Positions 21,579-31,455 of a DNA stretch of 64,000 nucleotides are shown one piece after another (the stretch's first letter is position 1; each line of letters begins with the position of its first letter). Source of the DNA: Limnephilus marmoratus (lineage: Eukaryota > Arthropoda > Insecta > Trichoptera > Limnephilidae); assembly GCA_917880885.1 (NCBI GenBank), contig OU862920.1, forward strand, positions 35,561,019-35,625,018. Direction: 5' to 3'. The position numbers and the translations under genes are program-made. Under the pieces are notes generated by a model. That model did not search any database and was not told the DNA's origin. It worked only from the letters and a program-made list of their open reading frames with translations.

Positions 21579-21809
21579 TTTTTAAGTAAAACTTCTTTAC
21601 GCACGCTTGACTTGGGGAGTAAGCTGGTGAATGCGTGACGAGAGCGTTACGAAAAACGAGGCGAACGGTAGTTGAGAGGGAGATATAAGTTAGTGAAGAT
21701 AGAAAGAGAGAGAGTTACGTTTCGTATATTTACTCTTCCTATCATATAGATGGAGCTAAATAAGTTTTACTTCAGTCGTGTGGTCTAAAGCAGACTCGTT
21801 TTTTTCTTT
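21579..21809 (-). mobile_element. GAAGT family type 1
   Basis: Reading the plus strand, AAGTAAAACTTCTTTACGCA opens and TTTTACTTCAGTCGTGTGG with TCTAAAGCAGACTCG closes. The interior has GAGGGAGATATAAGTTAGTG and a GA-rich block. This is the reverse of the 6815 and 37488 copies, with both ends present. Confidence 0.75.
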
Positions 21810-22066
21810 CTTTCGAATTACATAAAATATGTTTGTTCTAATAAAAAAGGAAGGTATTTAAGTAGCTACTTACAAATCTTATGATATCAGCAGATGTTGG
21901 TTTTGATTTAATAAATAAGAGAAAAATAGAACCATGCTGTTTTGGACGCAAGGTCTACTGTTCACTGAACAACTGGAAGAGTTATGCCAGAATTGAAGAT
22001 ATTCACAAGCCTTCGACATGCATACAAATAGTGTGAAGTCTTCCATAATTCCTACACGAGTCTACA

Positions 22067-22300
22067 TTGTGTACACAAATATGGGACAAGAGCATACGTC
22101 GGAACACATTACTGAAGGATTTCCACTCCACCAGTTCCCCGGAGAATATCTGTTCTATACAAAGCGACGACCTATGCAATATGACTATTGACAAATGGAG
22201 GCGTCTACTAATATCTACAGGAATTCCAAAAACTGAAAAAATCGAACTAATATCTATGAGAATCAAAGTGTTGACGAATATCTACAGCTCAAACTGTTGA
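22067..22300 (+). CDS. Hypothetical ORF, faint SAP-like pattern
   Basis: The 77 codons include NMTIDKWRRLLISTGIPKTE followed by KIELISMRI, which loosely resembles a SAP DNA-binding helix-turn-helix (hydrophobic, GI, K.ELI..R). The 3' part is built from the repeated ACTAATATCTACAG motif, so it may be a chance frame through a repeat array. A minus-strand frame of 87 codons overlaps. Not recognised. Confidence 0.15.
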   Translation: MCTQIWDKSIRRNTLLKDFHSTSSPENICSIQSDDLCNMTIDKWRRLLISTGIPKTEKIELISMRIKVLTNIYSSNC

Positions 22301-22341
22301 TTAATATCTATGAGAACCAAAGTGTTGACGAATATCTACAG
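22207..22341 (+). repeat. Motif array, left arm (five copies)
   Basis: The 14-nt motif ACTAATATCTACAG, with variants ending TATGAG, starts at 22207, 22246, 22274, 22300 and 22328. The spacing is 39, 28, 26 and 28 nt. The last copies are part of a 54-bp tandem repeat. The right arm at 22498-22617 carries the complement. Confidence 0.8.
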
Positions 22342-22497
22342 CACTGGCAGAGGTTGGATTTGCAATTGTGTATAGCATATTGGAATAACGTAATATTGCG
22401 TATGCAGTTTAAAAAACTTAATTTATGTAAGTATATATGTAAAAATCCCTAATATCGGACTATTGGACACATTTAGCTGATTAGTCCAACCTATGCT

Positions 22498-22617
22498 CTG
22501 TAGATATTAGTTCAACCTAAGCTCTGTAGATATTAATCAACACTCTGAAGTTCGTAGATATTAGTTCAACATATGAGCTGTAGATATTCGTCAGACATAC
22601 AGGCTGTAGATATTAGT
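22498..22617 (-). repeat. Motif array, right arm (five copies)
   Basis: CTGTAGATATTAGT and variants start at 22498, 22524, 22552, 22578 and 22604, at 26-28 nt spacing. Each is the reverse complement of the left-arm motif. About 155 bp without the motif separate the arms. Confidence 0.8.
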
Positions 22618-22911
22618 ATCTGGAGTCTTGACAAATAACATCGGTATGCGGGAATAAGCAATAACCACCATTGTGTCCACATTCGTTCGAAGAATAGGGT
22701 TAAGAGGGAACTTACCCAGCGAGCACTGTTAGATATTTTCTCTTTTCTTTTGACGCGTCATGAAAACCTGAACATTAAACCACCCCTCTGAATTGTGGAA
22801 ACTATATACTAATCCATAATCCGTGGATCTGGATTCTAAATTGTAGAATAAATGAAGTTCTTACCTCTCCGAATCATTGCATCGAAAGGTAATTAATTTA
22901 GAAAAAGTGAT

Positions 22912-23180
22912 TTATATGAAAAAACTACAAGTGTGTAGTTCACACGCGGTAGAAGTAAAACCTTCAGAAAACAAAACTAGACAAGATTAGGGAGGCTACA
23001 AAGCACCGCATAATGAGGAGACCTATAGGCTACGAAGCACCGCACAAAGATTAAATATTTATTATTACACCATTTATTTCTCTCGCAGGCTAAATCCTAT
23101 AGATGTATGTATTTGATATTTTAGTGAAGTTATTTTTCTTTTAATCGAGTTTCAAATACAACGGTGCTAAGGAGGTTTTC
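22912..23180 (+). mobile_element. GAAGT family type 3, full copy
   Basis: ACAAGTGTGTAGTTCACACG and CGGTAGAAGTAAAACCTTC open it. CTCTCGCAGGCTAAATCC, TAGATGTATGTATTTG and CAACGGTGCTAAGGAG lead to TTTTCACTT and an A-run. A short duplication of 'GCTAC-AAGCACCGCA' lies inside. Non-coding. Confidence 0.75.
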
Positions 23181-23184
23181 ACTT

Positions 23185-23395
23185 AAAAAATATAAATTGG
23201 AAGTTTACACGCGGTGAAAGTGAAACTTGTAGATTCTACGCAGAATCGCACAAAGAAGAGACCGATTATTCTATCTCATTCTCTCGCAGGTTAAATCCTG
23301 TTGTTGTACGTGTTTGTCTATTTTTAGTGTCACTTTTTCGCTTTACCGGGTTGCAAATCACAAAGGTGCTAAACTAGTTTTTACTTTAAAAAATG
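23185..23395 (+). mobile_element. GAAGT family type 3, adjacent copy
   Basis: GTTTACACGCGGTGAAAGTG opens, CTCTCGCAGGTTAAATCC and TAGTGTCACTTTTTCGC follow, and CAAAGGTGCTAAACTAG with TTTTTACTTTAAA closes. It lies head to tail after the previous copy with only a few bases between. Confidence 0.7.
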
Positions 23396-23549
23396 AAATC
23401 TTCATAAAAATCAAATATTATGAGGAGCGCTAATACAAGATTTACCCATTGATAGCCTTAGGTACGATTGATAGAAGAAGCCTCACTTTATGACTTTTAT
23501 GAGCACATTTCCGTGGTGTCATGCCTATCTGTAGTCTTCTTCGATGGCG

Positions 23550-23681
23550 CTACAGCCCATATCGAGCATTGGCCTCCTGCAACAGTCGCCTCCAACTCCT
23601 CCTGTCCTCAGCGGCTGACTTCCAATTTGGTACCTGGAGAAGCTGTGCTGCATCCCCTCTTACTTCGTCTTCCCACCTCAG
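23550..23681 (-). pseudogene. RTE-type non-LTR retrotransposon, C-terminal tail
   Basis: The minus strand reads LRWEDEVRGDAAQLLQVPNW, then KSAAEDRRSWRRLLQEA and a stop. This is the familiar last part of RTE-clade reverse transcriptase proteins (RW.D.V..D...L...NW...A.DR..WR.L). The frame is open over 43 codons. Everything upstream in the element is missing. The plus-strand frames over this site are shadows. Confidence 0.75.
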
Positions 23682-23718
23682 CCTATCTGTAGTCTGTAGG
23701 GTTTATTTTGTCGTATAG

Positions 23719-24169
23719 GAGAGAGTATATGTCGTATCGTTTGTTATTAAATATTTAGTGTCAACAACTGTTATTTACTAACCTCGAAGATTTTATTTTA
23801 AATCATATTTCTTTAAAAAAATAACAACTACTTTTGACTAGCAAAAAGCAGAGGATATAATTTTTACAGTTTTTCACGAAGCTTTGTCAATAATTGTTTT
23901 GTTGGTTACACAATACACAACTTGCTAATGCCTTTGTTGAGGAAAACTGCTTTCACTCATAATAATAACCAATTATCAGGCATTAGTTGTTGTTCAATAG
24001 CGGGGATTAATCATACATAACAAAGAGTTGTCTTAACTATCACGACCGCTGATCGAAATTACGTTGAGCCGCGTTAGTGTTACCTATAATTTGCATTTGT
24101 GTCAAATTCGACAAGCGCTCAGCTCGTTTCGTGAAAGGTTTCATCAGTATAATATAAATGTTCTTGTCT
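23719..24169. other. AT-rich DNA, nothing recognised
   Basis: No coding, RNA or repeat signal apart from general AT-richness. Confidence 0.4.
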
Positions 24170-24206
<37 letters not shown>

Positions 24207-24228
24207 ATATCTATATATATATATTAAT
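24170..24228 (+). repeat. (CTAT)n microsatellite grading into (TA)n
   Basis: About ten CTAT units pass into CTATATATATATAT at the 5' end of the Helitron-like element. It probably expanded from that end's own TCTATATATATA sequence. Confidence 0.9.
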
Positions 24229-24678
24229 AAAAATGAATCGCCGAAATGTATGTACGCCCATAACTTACGAACGACTGCACCAAATTGGATAATTCTTTTT
24301 TTGTTGTGTTCGTTATTGTCAGGAGAAGGTTTGTATAAAAGAAGCGGTGAGCTCTGGCATAATGAAATTTGTATAAAAAAATTGCAATAGGTGGTACGCG
24401 AGCTGTTTGAAAACTGAATGTTCTGGGACTGAATGTATGGATTGCGGGAGGGGGAGGGGGGACGGGAACTCGGGAGGGAGAAAGGGAACTCTAGAGAGGG
24501 GTTTGCGGGGCGGGGGAAGCGGGACAGAGGAGTGGAGAGAGGGAAGGCGGAGTGGGAACGCGTAAGGGGAAGGGGATACGGGAGAGGAAGGGGAACGGGA
24601 CAAATGGGAAAGGACACGCAGGGAGAAACAATTTCTTTATTATATGGCATAGCAACGCATGCCGGGACCAGCTAGTTA
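24172..24678 (+). mobile_element. Helitron-like non-autonomous element
   Basis: The 5' side is TATATATATTAATAAAAATG with AATCGCCGAAATGTATG and CATAACTTACGAACG. The 3' side is TATGGCATAGCAACGCATGC, then CGGGACCAGCTAGT. The CTAG terminus with a short GCATGC hairpin before it, and a TC-type TA-rich start, fit Helitrons. The middle is a GA-rich, highly biased stretch (24440-24605) whose long open frames on both strands reflect composition. No Rep/helicase gene. Confidence 0.55.
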
Positions 24679-24679
24679 G

Positions 24680-25215
24680 TAATAATTAGTACCGAATAAT
24701 TAATAATCGAATAATTATTAATAGAGAGTTGAGATGAACGTCACATTTGTTTATTAACTGGCCTGGCCTGAAAAGAAAAACATTAACATTAAAGTTCTAC
24801 ATTTATCCAATTCGGTGTCTGTACTTCTAGTTATTGAAGTTGATTTGACCCAAAACATATTAAAAAACAACTTCTCCACAGAATTTATTACCATGGGCTA
24901 AGAATCTATTTATGGTAAAGAACGTATTCTTTCGATAAAATGTCTCTGTATTAATGGAGTTACAAGTAAAGTTGTAAACATCTCGCGGCTACAGCGCGGT
25001 ACGTTCAACTGGTTGCCGCGGGGTTGAACTTTAAGCGTATTGCAAGTCTCGTCTGATTATGAATTCAACAAGTGTAATGTTTACCGGAAAACACCCTCTA
25101 CCTCAGATTAGCTTCAAAATATTTTTTTTTTAAATATCAATTAAGGTGATAATAAAATCAAAAAGTGATTGTTTAGTAAGACGGTGTTTTTAAATACGTT
25201 AAAATATTATTAGAA
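24680..25215. other. AT-rich DNA, nothing recognised
   Basis: No gene or repeat signal apart from general AT-richness. Confidence 0.4.
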
Positions 25216-25575
25216 TAGTGAAACTACTTTAGCCCCGATAGCGATTTGAAATTTGGATGAAACGGAAAAGCGTGACAAAAATTTATTATTTGACGGGTCC
25301 TCGGTTCTAATATAATGCGGTAAATCACGACTACTCCTCCTCGTGCCGCGATATGAAGGCCTCGGCCTCCAATAGTGTCGCGGTATGAAGCGCCCGACTT
25401 TCAGCGCTCAGAGAGACATCCGGTGGACAGAGGTTCGAAACCTATCAAATGCAAAAAAATTGAACATTTTTATTTTTGTAAAATTAATATTCAATCTTCA
25501 AACCACTTTAAAATAAATAGGCATATAAAAAGAAAACGACATCTAGCGACCTTCTAGTTTCACTTCTGATTTTTT
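25216..25575 (+). mobile_element. GAAGT family type 4 with tRNA-like interior
   Basis: The strand follows the tRNA-like module. The left end AGTGAAACTACTTTAGCCCC and GCGATTTGAAATTTGGATG matches types 2 and 3. In the middle come TATAATGCGGTAAATC, an A-box region CGCGGTATGAAGCGCC, CAGAGAGACATC and the B-box-like GAGGTTCGAAACCT. The right end has CTTCAAACCACTTTAAAAT, GACATCTAGCGACCTTCTAG and TTTCACTTCT. The tRNA-like part has a long variable region, as in Leu/Ser-type tRNAs. Confidence 0.7.
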
Positions 25576-25772
25576 TATAAATATATTATAGTTATACCGC
25601 CAAGAATATTTTTAGCCTTTTTTTCTGCAAAATATTCAACTTAAAAATCAAATAAATAACTTCCACATTATTCATAATTCATTCCACCTGAATTTCTCTG
25701 CAAAAGATCTCCTAGTAAGATAACACCCATTATAAATCTATTGAGACGACAATATACCCTAAAATATATTCA

Positions 25773-25996
25773 GAATCTTAACAGCGTAAGTAAAGAAGCC
25801 GTGTATACAAATTGCGACTCGCGACCCGTGTATTGGACGGAACTACTGTCGAATTTGCCGTATCAAAGAAAAGAAGAAGAAGAAAAATAACGTGGGAATC
25901 TTAACGACGTAAGTGAAGAAAGCGTGTACACCAATATACGCCGCGGCACGGCTTATTGGACGAACGTACGGTCGAATTCACCCTAGCAGGCTTGAA
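25773..25996 (+). repeat. Repeat R9, two diverged units in tandem
   Basis: Units starting GAATCTTAACAGCGTAAGT (25773) and GAATCTTAACGACGTAAGTG (25896) each run through GTGTA-AC-CAA, a CG-rich patch, TATTGGACG and GTCGAATT. The period is about 123 bp. The second unit also matches the minus strand at 17.5 kb. Confidence 0.5.
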
Positions 25997-27470
25997 ATTT
26001 CGACCTTTCCGCCGCGTTCATTTTAATTAATTCTGAAGAACGTGTTAGAAATATTTAAAATGTGTCTGCATGTTCTCCTCCCGAAGTTATTAATTCATCG
26101 TCTAGAAAAATAAAATCTGGTGCTTACCGCTAACTTTTAGTTGAAAAACGGGTTATAAAATTTTAAAATCATTGTACTTAAAATATATTAATGGTAAAGT
26201 ACTGTTTTTATATCTAAAATATAAATAACTCGCATCCCTTGGCATGGAAATAAAAAAGGTATTATAGTTACGAATTCGCCGGAAATTATTAAAATGTGAG
26301 TTTTGAGCAAAAAAATATTAAAAGGGTTGGGTACCGCCTTAAGAAGGTACCAAATATTATAAATCTATTAAGAAGATACCAAAATGAATTTACCTTAAAA
26401 TGCCATCCAAGAAGCACCCCAAAACATGGCTATTTCAGTCTGGTGGTTCAGTCTATGTTGTCGTAAATTCCGAATACAGGCACACAATTCAAAGCACTGA
26501 AAAACAAACTTATCCCGCACGCAAACCCAGCAATCGAAAGCAAGACTTAAAGAAAATTATTAAATTTTACCATTTTTCAAAGAATTAAAATCACAATGAA
26601 ATGTTTAAGAAATTTGCTTTATGCATGGAATGTAACTGAACCACCAAAGCCTGATAAAAAAAATCTCTATTGAATGTCCAGAATATTTCCATAATGTTGT
26701 CCACAAATCCGTATTTAACAAGTGCAGTCAACCTTTTGAAAGAATCTCAGTTAACTATGCCTGAAATGTAAATCTATAATAATAATACGTCTATAACGAC
26801 GACGCCAATAAAAGTGTTGAAGAGCTAAAGCTTTGATAATTTAGCACGATAGTAATTACTTTTCAATAATGATGAGCAATTTTCCCCATGCACGGAGACG
26901 TGAAAGGTAATAACTAATAACAGTTTGATGACAAAACGTCCCTCTCAATTCCCGGTACTTGTCGACATTGGCGGTTCGTGAACTAAATCATCTAGAATTC
27001 AAAATTAAAGCGATTTAAAAAATGATAGACTTTAGGCATCTGTGTGCTGCTTACCTTCTTCATCTAACATTAATGAGTCATGTAATTTTAAAAGTTGGGG
27101 GACGAGATGGTATTAGAAATAAAAATAAGATATTATTATTTTAAGACAGCCACAAGTATTAGGTAAATTTTTTTAATGCAAATACTTTTAATACGACTTT
27201 ATAAAGGTTTTTTTAAATAAAAAAAATAATAATTTCTACATAAGAAAAAAAAAACGCTTTTGATTAAAATGACAATATCAATATCAATCTTTTAAAATGA
27301 CAATATCAATATCATTTCTTTTGGAACAAACATAATATGTGATTTACTCGCCTCGGAACAGACTTTGTCTAGTGAGGCGGGTAAAAGAAAAGAAAACAAT
27401 GTAAATAACCATGAAACTAAATAAACGCCCGGGTTGCCGGCACTGAAACTGAATCACACAATAAAATATT
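25997..27470. other. AT-rich DNA, nothing recognised
   Basis: A 62-codon frame at 26400 has no recognisable domain. TGACAATATCAATATCA is duplicated near 27270-27315. Confidence 0.4.
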
Positions 27471-27765
27471 TAAAAAAAACGAGTGCAGCTCCCACGCGGT
27501 AGATTTCACCTTAGACCTTCACCCGCACAATCTCAACTAATAGGAGCCTTGAAATTTGAAATGTGTGCTCTTGACAAAGTTAATACGCTTGACAGAGCAC
27601 GACGCTTCTTAGGTACTATACGTCAGTAAGGTTTGATTTTATCTCATTCTCACGCAGGACAAATCCCATAGATGTATATGTTTTTCTCTTTTTAGTGTCA
27701 CTCGTTTCCGTTTTATCGAATTTCAATTCACAACAGTCCAAAAGAAGTTTCATTTCAAAATTTAG
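27471..27765 (+). mobile_element. GAAGT family hybrid of types 2 and 3
   Basis: The left third is type 2: CGAGTGCAGCTCCCACGCGG, CACAATCTCAACTAATAGG and AGCC. The right part is type 3: CTCACGCAGGACAAATCCC, TAGTGTCACTCG and CAATTCACAACAGTCC. It closes with AAAAGAAGTTTCATTTC. The join is near 27570-27640. It shows that interiors are exchanged between shared ends. Confidence 0.65.
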
Positions 27766-28035
27766 AAAAGAAGAAAAAAAATTACAAGTGTGCAGTTCAC
27801 TCGCAAACCTTCAGAAAACTAAAGTAGCTGAGAGTGGTGAAGCCACGAAGCTCCGCACAAAGAGAAGACCGTTTATTCGATCATTACCTCGCAGGTAAAA
27901 TCCTAAAGATGTAGGTATGTGTTTGTCTCTTTTTAGCATCGCTTCTCCGTTTCATCGAGCGCCAAATCATAACGGTGCTAAAGAAGAAACTAGATTTTTA
28001 ATTAAAGTTTTCACTTCAATTAAAAATATATTTGC
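27766..28035 (+). mobile_element. GAAGT family type 3, full copy
   Basis: ACAAGTGTGCAGTTCACTCG, CAAACCTTCAGAAAACTAAA, CTCGCAGGTAAAATCCTAAA, TCTCTTTTTAGCATCGC and ATAACGGTGCTAAAGAAG follow in order. The closing TTTTCACTTC is separated from AAAGAAG by a short extra segment. It directly follows the hybrid copy. Confidence 0.7.
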
Positions 28036-28469
28036 TCAGTGGCTGCGCACACGTGCGGTTTGGCGAATAGGCCACTTGCATCACATTTTTTAAATTTTTT
28101 TTCCGGTTTAGGCAAATATTCTAAGACATTCTGTATTTTTTTTTTTTTAATCGTATTTTTGAAACCCTGGGGATTTTTTGAAAATTTCAATACGAAAAAT
28201 CAGACCATTTTTTATAAACCGGAAAGACGGGACATAATTTTATAGGTGTGAAAAAACGATAATTACATAGCCGAAAATCATTTTAAAAAAAAGAACGTTT
28301 TCCACACGAATGGCACAGGAGAATAACGAGGCATACCAAAAATATTACATCTCATAAATATTTTTTTCCTTGATCCATCTTATTGATCATAAATCATTAT
28401 AATGTACAGCGTCTATATTACTAAATTCAATGTAATATACTTGAACTTGTAAATTGTAATAATAATAAG

Positions 28470-28962
28470 TGAATCATGCACGGGGCATGGGGATGAGAGT
28501 AACCTTGCGGATACCCTTGCTAAGACGCTAATGGATTTCGTTGAGTTATGCCCAACCACCAAACAAGAAAGGTATATCACAATTAAGTGGTACTTACGGT
28601 AGTTGTCTTCTGGCTTGGTGACAGTCATAGATGTCCATAAGCATTCGAGATTGTTCTATTTGATTGTTAGAACTTCGGTAAAGTTTGAGTCACGAGTTCA
28701 CACAAAATATACGAAAGAATACGGTACGATTTATACTTTATGTGACGATATGATGAATAACACTTCGGCTCGGTGCGAAATGTCACTATGCGATCGGGGG
28801 TTAGCTACGGACTGACTTGTTGACGATAAAGCGCTTGTCACTTGTTGACCGTGTAGTTAGGTACCCTTATTGTGCGGAATTCCCAAGTCTGGGTTCCTGC
28901 CGATCTCGTATGACAATCGGAGCACAAAACGAAAGAAATCCATCGGCGTTATGAAACAATAA
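28470..28962 (+). mobile_element. Insertion inside R5 copy 2
   Basis: About 490 bp absent from copy 1 interrupt the AATAATAATAAG/AATATTATAAAAT sequence. AATAAG occurs at both junctions and may be the target duplication. The 5' part encodes an RNase H-like stretch. No terminal inverted repeats or clear A-tail. Confidence 0.5.
28474..28602 (+). pseudogene. RNase H-like fragment of a retroelement
   Basis: In the frame ending at the TAG at 28600 it reads GHGDESNLADTLAK. This fits the last RNase H motif of non-LTR retroelements (GH.G..GNE.AD.LAK), including the N-x-x-A-D core. About 42 codons are open. The rest of the domain is missing, so this is a remnant and the clade cannot be given. Confidence 0.45.
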
Positions 28963-29043
28963 GAATATTATAAAATTTTATTTTGTTAAAATCAGCACCA
29001 TAATCATTATACCTCTAAAACATGTACCGACATCCTCTTCACG

Positions 29044-29092
29044 TTCTGAACAGAACCCCGTACCCATTAATTGTACGGGGTTCTCTTCAGAA
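29044..29092. repeat. Hairpin inside R5 copy 2
   Basis: TTCTGAACAGAACCCCGTAC and GTACGGGGTTCTCTTCAGAA pair over 20 positions with one mismatch across a 9-nt loop. It is the counterpart of the hairpin at 15322. Confidence 0.8.
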
Positions 29093-29603
29093 CATCTGTC
29101 AAAAAATCAAACCAAATGATAAGTTCGCAGAGAACAAACAATAAATCTAGTGAACGAATTCAAAAATTCGCCTGAAATCAAAGTGATGCCATATAAAAAA
29201 ATAAATCAGTGTGGAATTTTATAAAATTAATAGGAACATTTTCGGCGACGGGACATTTTCATGTAGTGACGTCACGAGCCCAAATAATGGATTTATTTAT
29301 TTAAAAATAAAAAAAACTGTACATTTCTAAAACTTTTTACTAACATTTTCGTAATCTTAGTAAAAAAACTCTATCCACACGATTTTTTCCAAGTCGTTAT
29401 GAAGTCCATGCAAGTGGCCTATTTTGGATCTAATGCGTGATCCGGCATCGTTCAAACACCTATTTATGTTGAATGAAAAATACCCCTTTTTCAACTTTGT
29501 ATGAACGTTTAAACTACAGTAATAATGTAAACCAAGTGAGTCTTGTCCGACGAAGAAGGTCACTCGTTAGCGTGTGTCAATTATTACAACTTTTGAATTC
29601 AGA

Positions 29604-30158
29604 AACGCCCGGGGTCTCAAAAGTTGCGTCTTGTAAAGAAAATGATAACTGCATTTAAATTTTTTTTAAATGGTTATTAGCCCGCTAAAATGCATTGAAA
29701 ATCAGAAAACAAACCTGAAACCATTTTTTTAATTAATTTTTAATAATTTATTTTTTTCAGTAATCTAACCTTTTAACGTTTGTTTATTATTAAAAAATGC
29801 ATATAACTGACAAAAATGAAAAAAAAGTTCAACTTTATGAATACAAGTAAGTCAACAAGAATTCTGATTTTTTCCAGAAAAAGTGTTATTTTCCCCTTTT
29901 ATTTTTTTAACCAACACATCACATATGTTTAAAAAAAATTTTTTTTTGGTTCTTTTACTGCAGCTATGTAATGAAAAATAAGTTTGGTACAAAATATAAA
30001 ATATGAACCCTTTGTTTTATTTTTTTTCCAAATCACGAAATCTATTTTTTTCGAAACTTCCGGCCATTTTAACGGGCTAATAGTGAACAATAATTTCATT
30101 TTTTTTTACGTTTTCGAATAGCTACAGATCATACGAAACTTTTGAGACCCCGGACGTT
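29604..30158. mobile_element. Unclassified TIR element, about 555 bp
   Basis: The left end AAACGCCCGGGGTCTCAAAA and the right end, read inward as AAACGTCCGGGGTCTCAAAA, form inverted repeats. Similarity continues imperfectly for about 85 bp and includes TATTAGCCCG(C/T)TAAAATG. T-rich interior, no protein. No target duplication is clear. Confidence 0.6.
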
Positions 30159-30399
30159 TAAATATAGGGCCATTTGTTTTCTCTCTATGGAGAGTGACAC
30201 ACGCTACTGCTCGTGCTCAGCCGCTCAATAGAGAAAACCGCCACTGCCTGTCGATATATATACATAGTTGAGATGAATTTGCTCCTGTCACGGCGAATGA
30301 GCGGTGGTATTTCCACGAACTGTGCAGCTTATAGGTAGATTGACTTCGGGCCGGGGCGCCGCGCCGCACTATGGAATGGCCCGGAACGAGACTTTTTTA

Positions 30400-30710
30400 A
30401 ATGAAACTTCTTTAGCGCTGTTATTGATTTGAAATTCTGAGGTCACAACTCAGTTATACACAAATACTCGGTTCTAATATAATGCGGTAAATTCGCGTTT
30501 TGGCGCGTGCTTTCGAAAGCGCAGTGGGCAAGGTGCCTGACAACTCTCAGCGGCCAGAGAGATAGACATCAAGCGAACGGAGGTTCGAATCCTATGAAAT
30601 CCAAAAAAAAACATTTTTTTTTCTGAAATCAAATCAAAATAAAAGAAAGCCACGTCCAGCGACTTTCTAGTTTCACTTCTACCGTGTGTGATAAATTACA
30701 CACTCAGATA
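30400..30710 (+). mobile_element. GAAGT family type 4
   Basis: AAATGAAACTTCTTTAGCGC opens it. TATAATGCGGTAAATTCGCG, the A-box region AGCGCAGTGGGCAAGGTGCC, CAGAGAGATAGACATCAAGC and the B-box GAGGTTCGAATCCT are clear. CCACGTCCAGCGACTTTCTAG and TTTCACTTCTACCGTGTGTG close. This is the best-preserved tRNA-like head of the type. Confidence 0.7.
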
Positions 30711-31299
30711 TACCTACCTATAGCGCTTTTAATAAGATAAATGGTCGGTAAATTTTTGTCCGTTTAAAAAAAAAATCTTCTTTTGTATATTTAAAATAAA
30801 GTCAAAGTAGGGTTCATGTAGAGATATTAAATAAAATCGAAATGTTGAATCTTTCTTGGTACGAATTTAAAGCATTTAAGATAGTTTATATATAGCTTAT
30901 TTTATATCACTGCACAGGTTGTTTTTTAAGCTTTAATAATGCGTATTTTAAATATTTTAGTTGACGTAATAGTTTTGTATAACCCCCTTTAAGCAAATGG
31001 TACCTAAACCAGTTTTCGACAAAGTTCAGGTAAACTTTCAACTGGTCGCAGGGTTTTCCCCTATAGGTATTAAAAATCATTTTATAATATGTATAAACAT
31101 TTATTTAGTGTATACCTATAATAAAATAAAGTTTGCGGAATTTTTGCGCTACAGCGTCAAAAGACGGTTTTTCAGTCGCTCTTTTTTACTAAAAAATTAG
31201 CTTGTCGCAGTTCCCACAAAGAATAAATTATTTTTTAAATGACGTGTTTAATTTCAAAATAATAGCAATTCACTAAATAAAAATATCTCACATTTCAAC
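30711..31299. other. AT-rich DNA, nothing recognised
   Basis: No signal apart from short frames without domains. Confidence 0.4.
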
Positions 31300-31455
31300 C
31301 AATTTACACAAAACCTTGACAAATTATATACCTAAACCTTACTCACGAATCACTCTACCTATCAGTGAAAGCCGCATGAAAATCCCTTCATTAGTTTTTG
31401 AGTATATCGCGAACAAACAGACAGACGCGGTGGAGGACTTTAATTTATAATATGT
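31300..31455 (+). repeat. Insect-type dispersed repeat tail
   Basis: CCTATCAGTGAAAGCCGCATG, AAAATCCCTTCATTAGTTTT, CGAACAAACAGACAGACGCGG and TTTATAATATGT form the kind of end sequence often seen in dispersed insect repeats. I cannot assign it to a class from the sequence alone. Confidence 0.4.

Larger units (their letters stand above)
28068..29421 (-). mobile_element. TIR element R5, copy 2 (opposite orientation)
   Basis: TAGGCCACTTGCATCAC opens and CATGCAAGTGGCCTA closes. Outside one insertion (28470-28962) it matches the reverse complement of 14992-15856 along its length, including the hairpin. The two copies lie 12-14 kb apart in inverted orientation. Confidence 0.75.

Noticed and set aside
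22207..22617. CRISPR-like array
   Set aside because: The window is eukaryotic, the motif is only 14 nt and degenerate, the two arms are in opposite orientation, and there are no cas genes.
24195..24675. Long overlapping proline-, serine- and glycine-rich frames on both strands
   Set aside because: Product of the GA-rich tract in the Helitron-like element; no codon structure.
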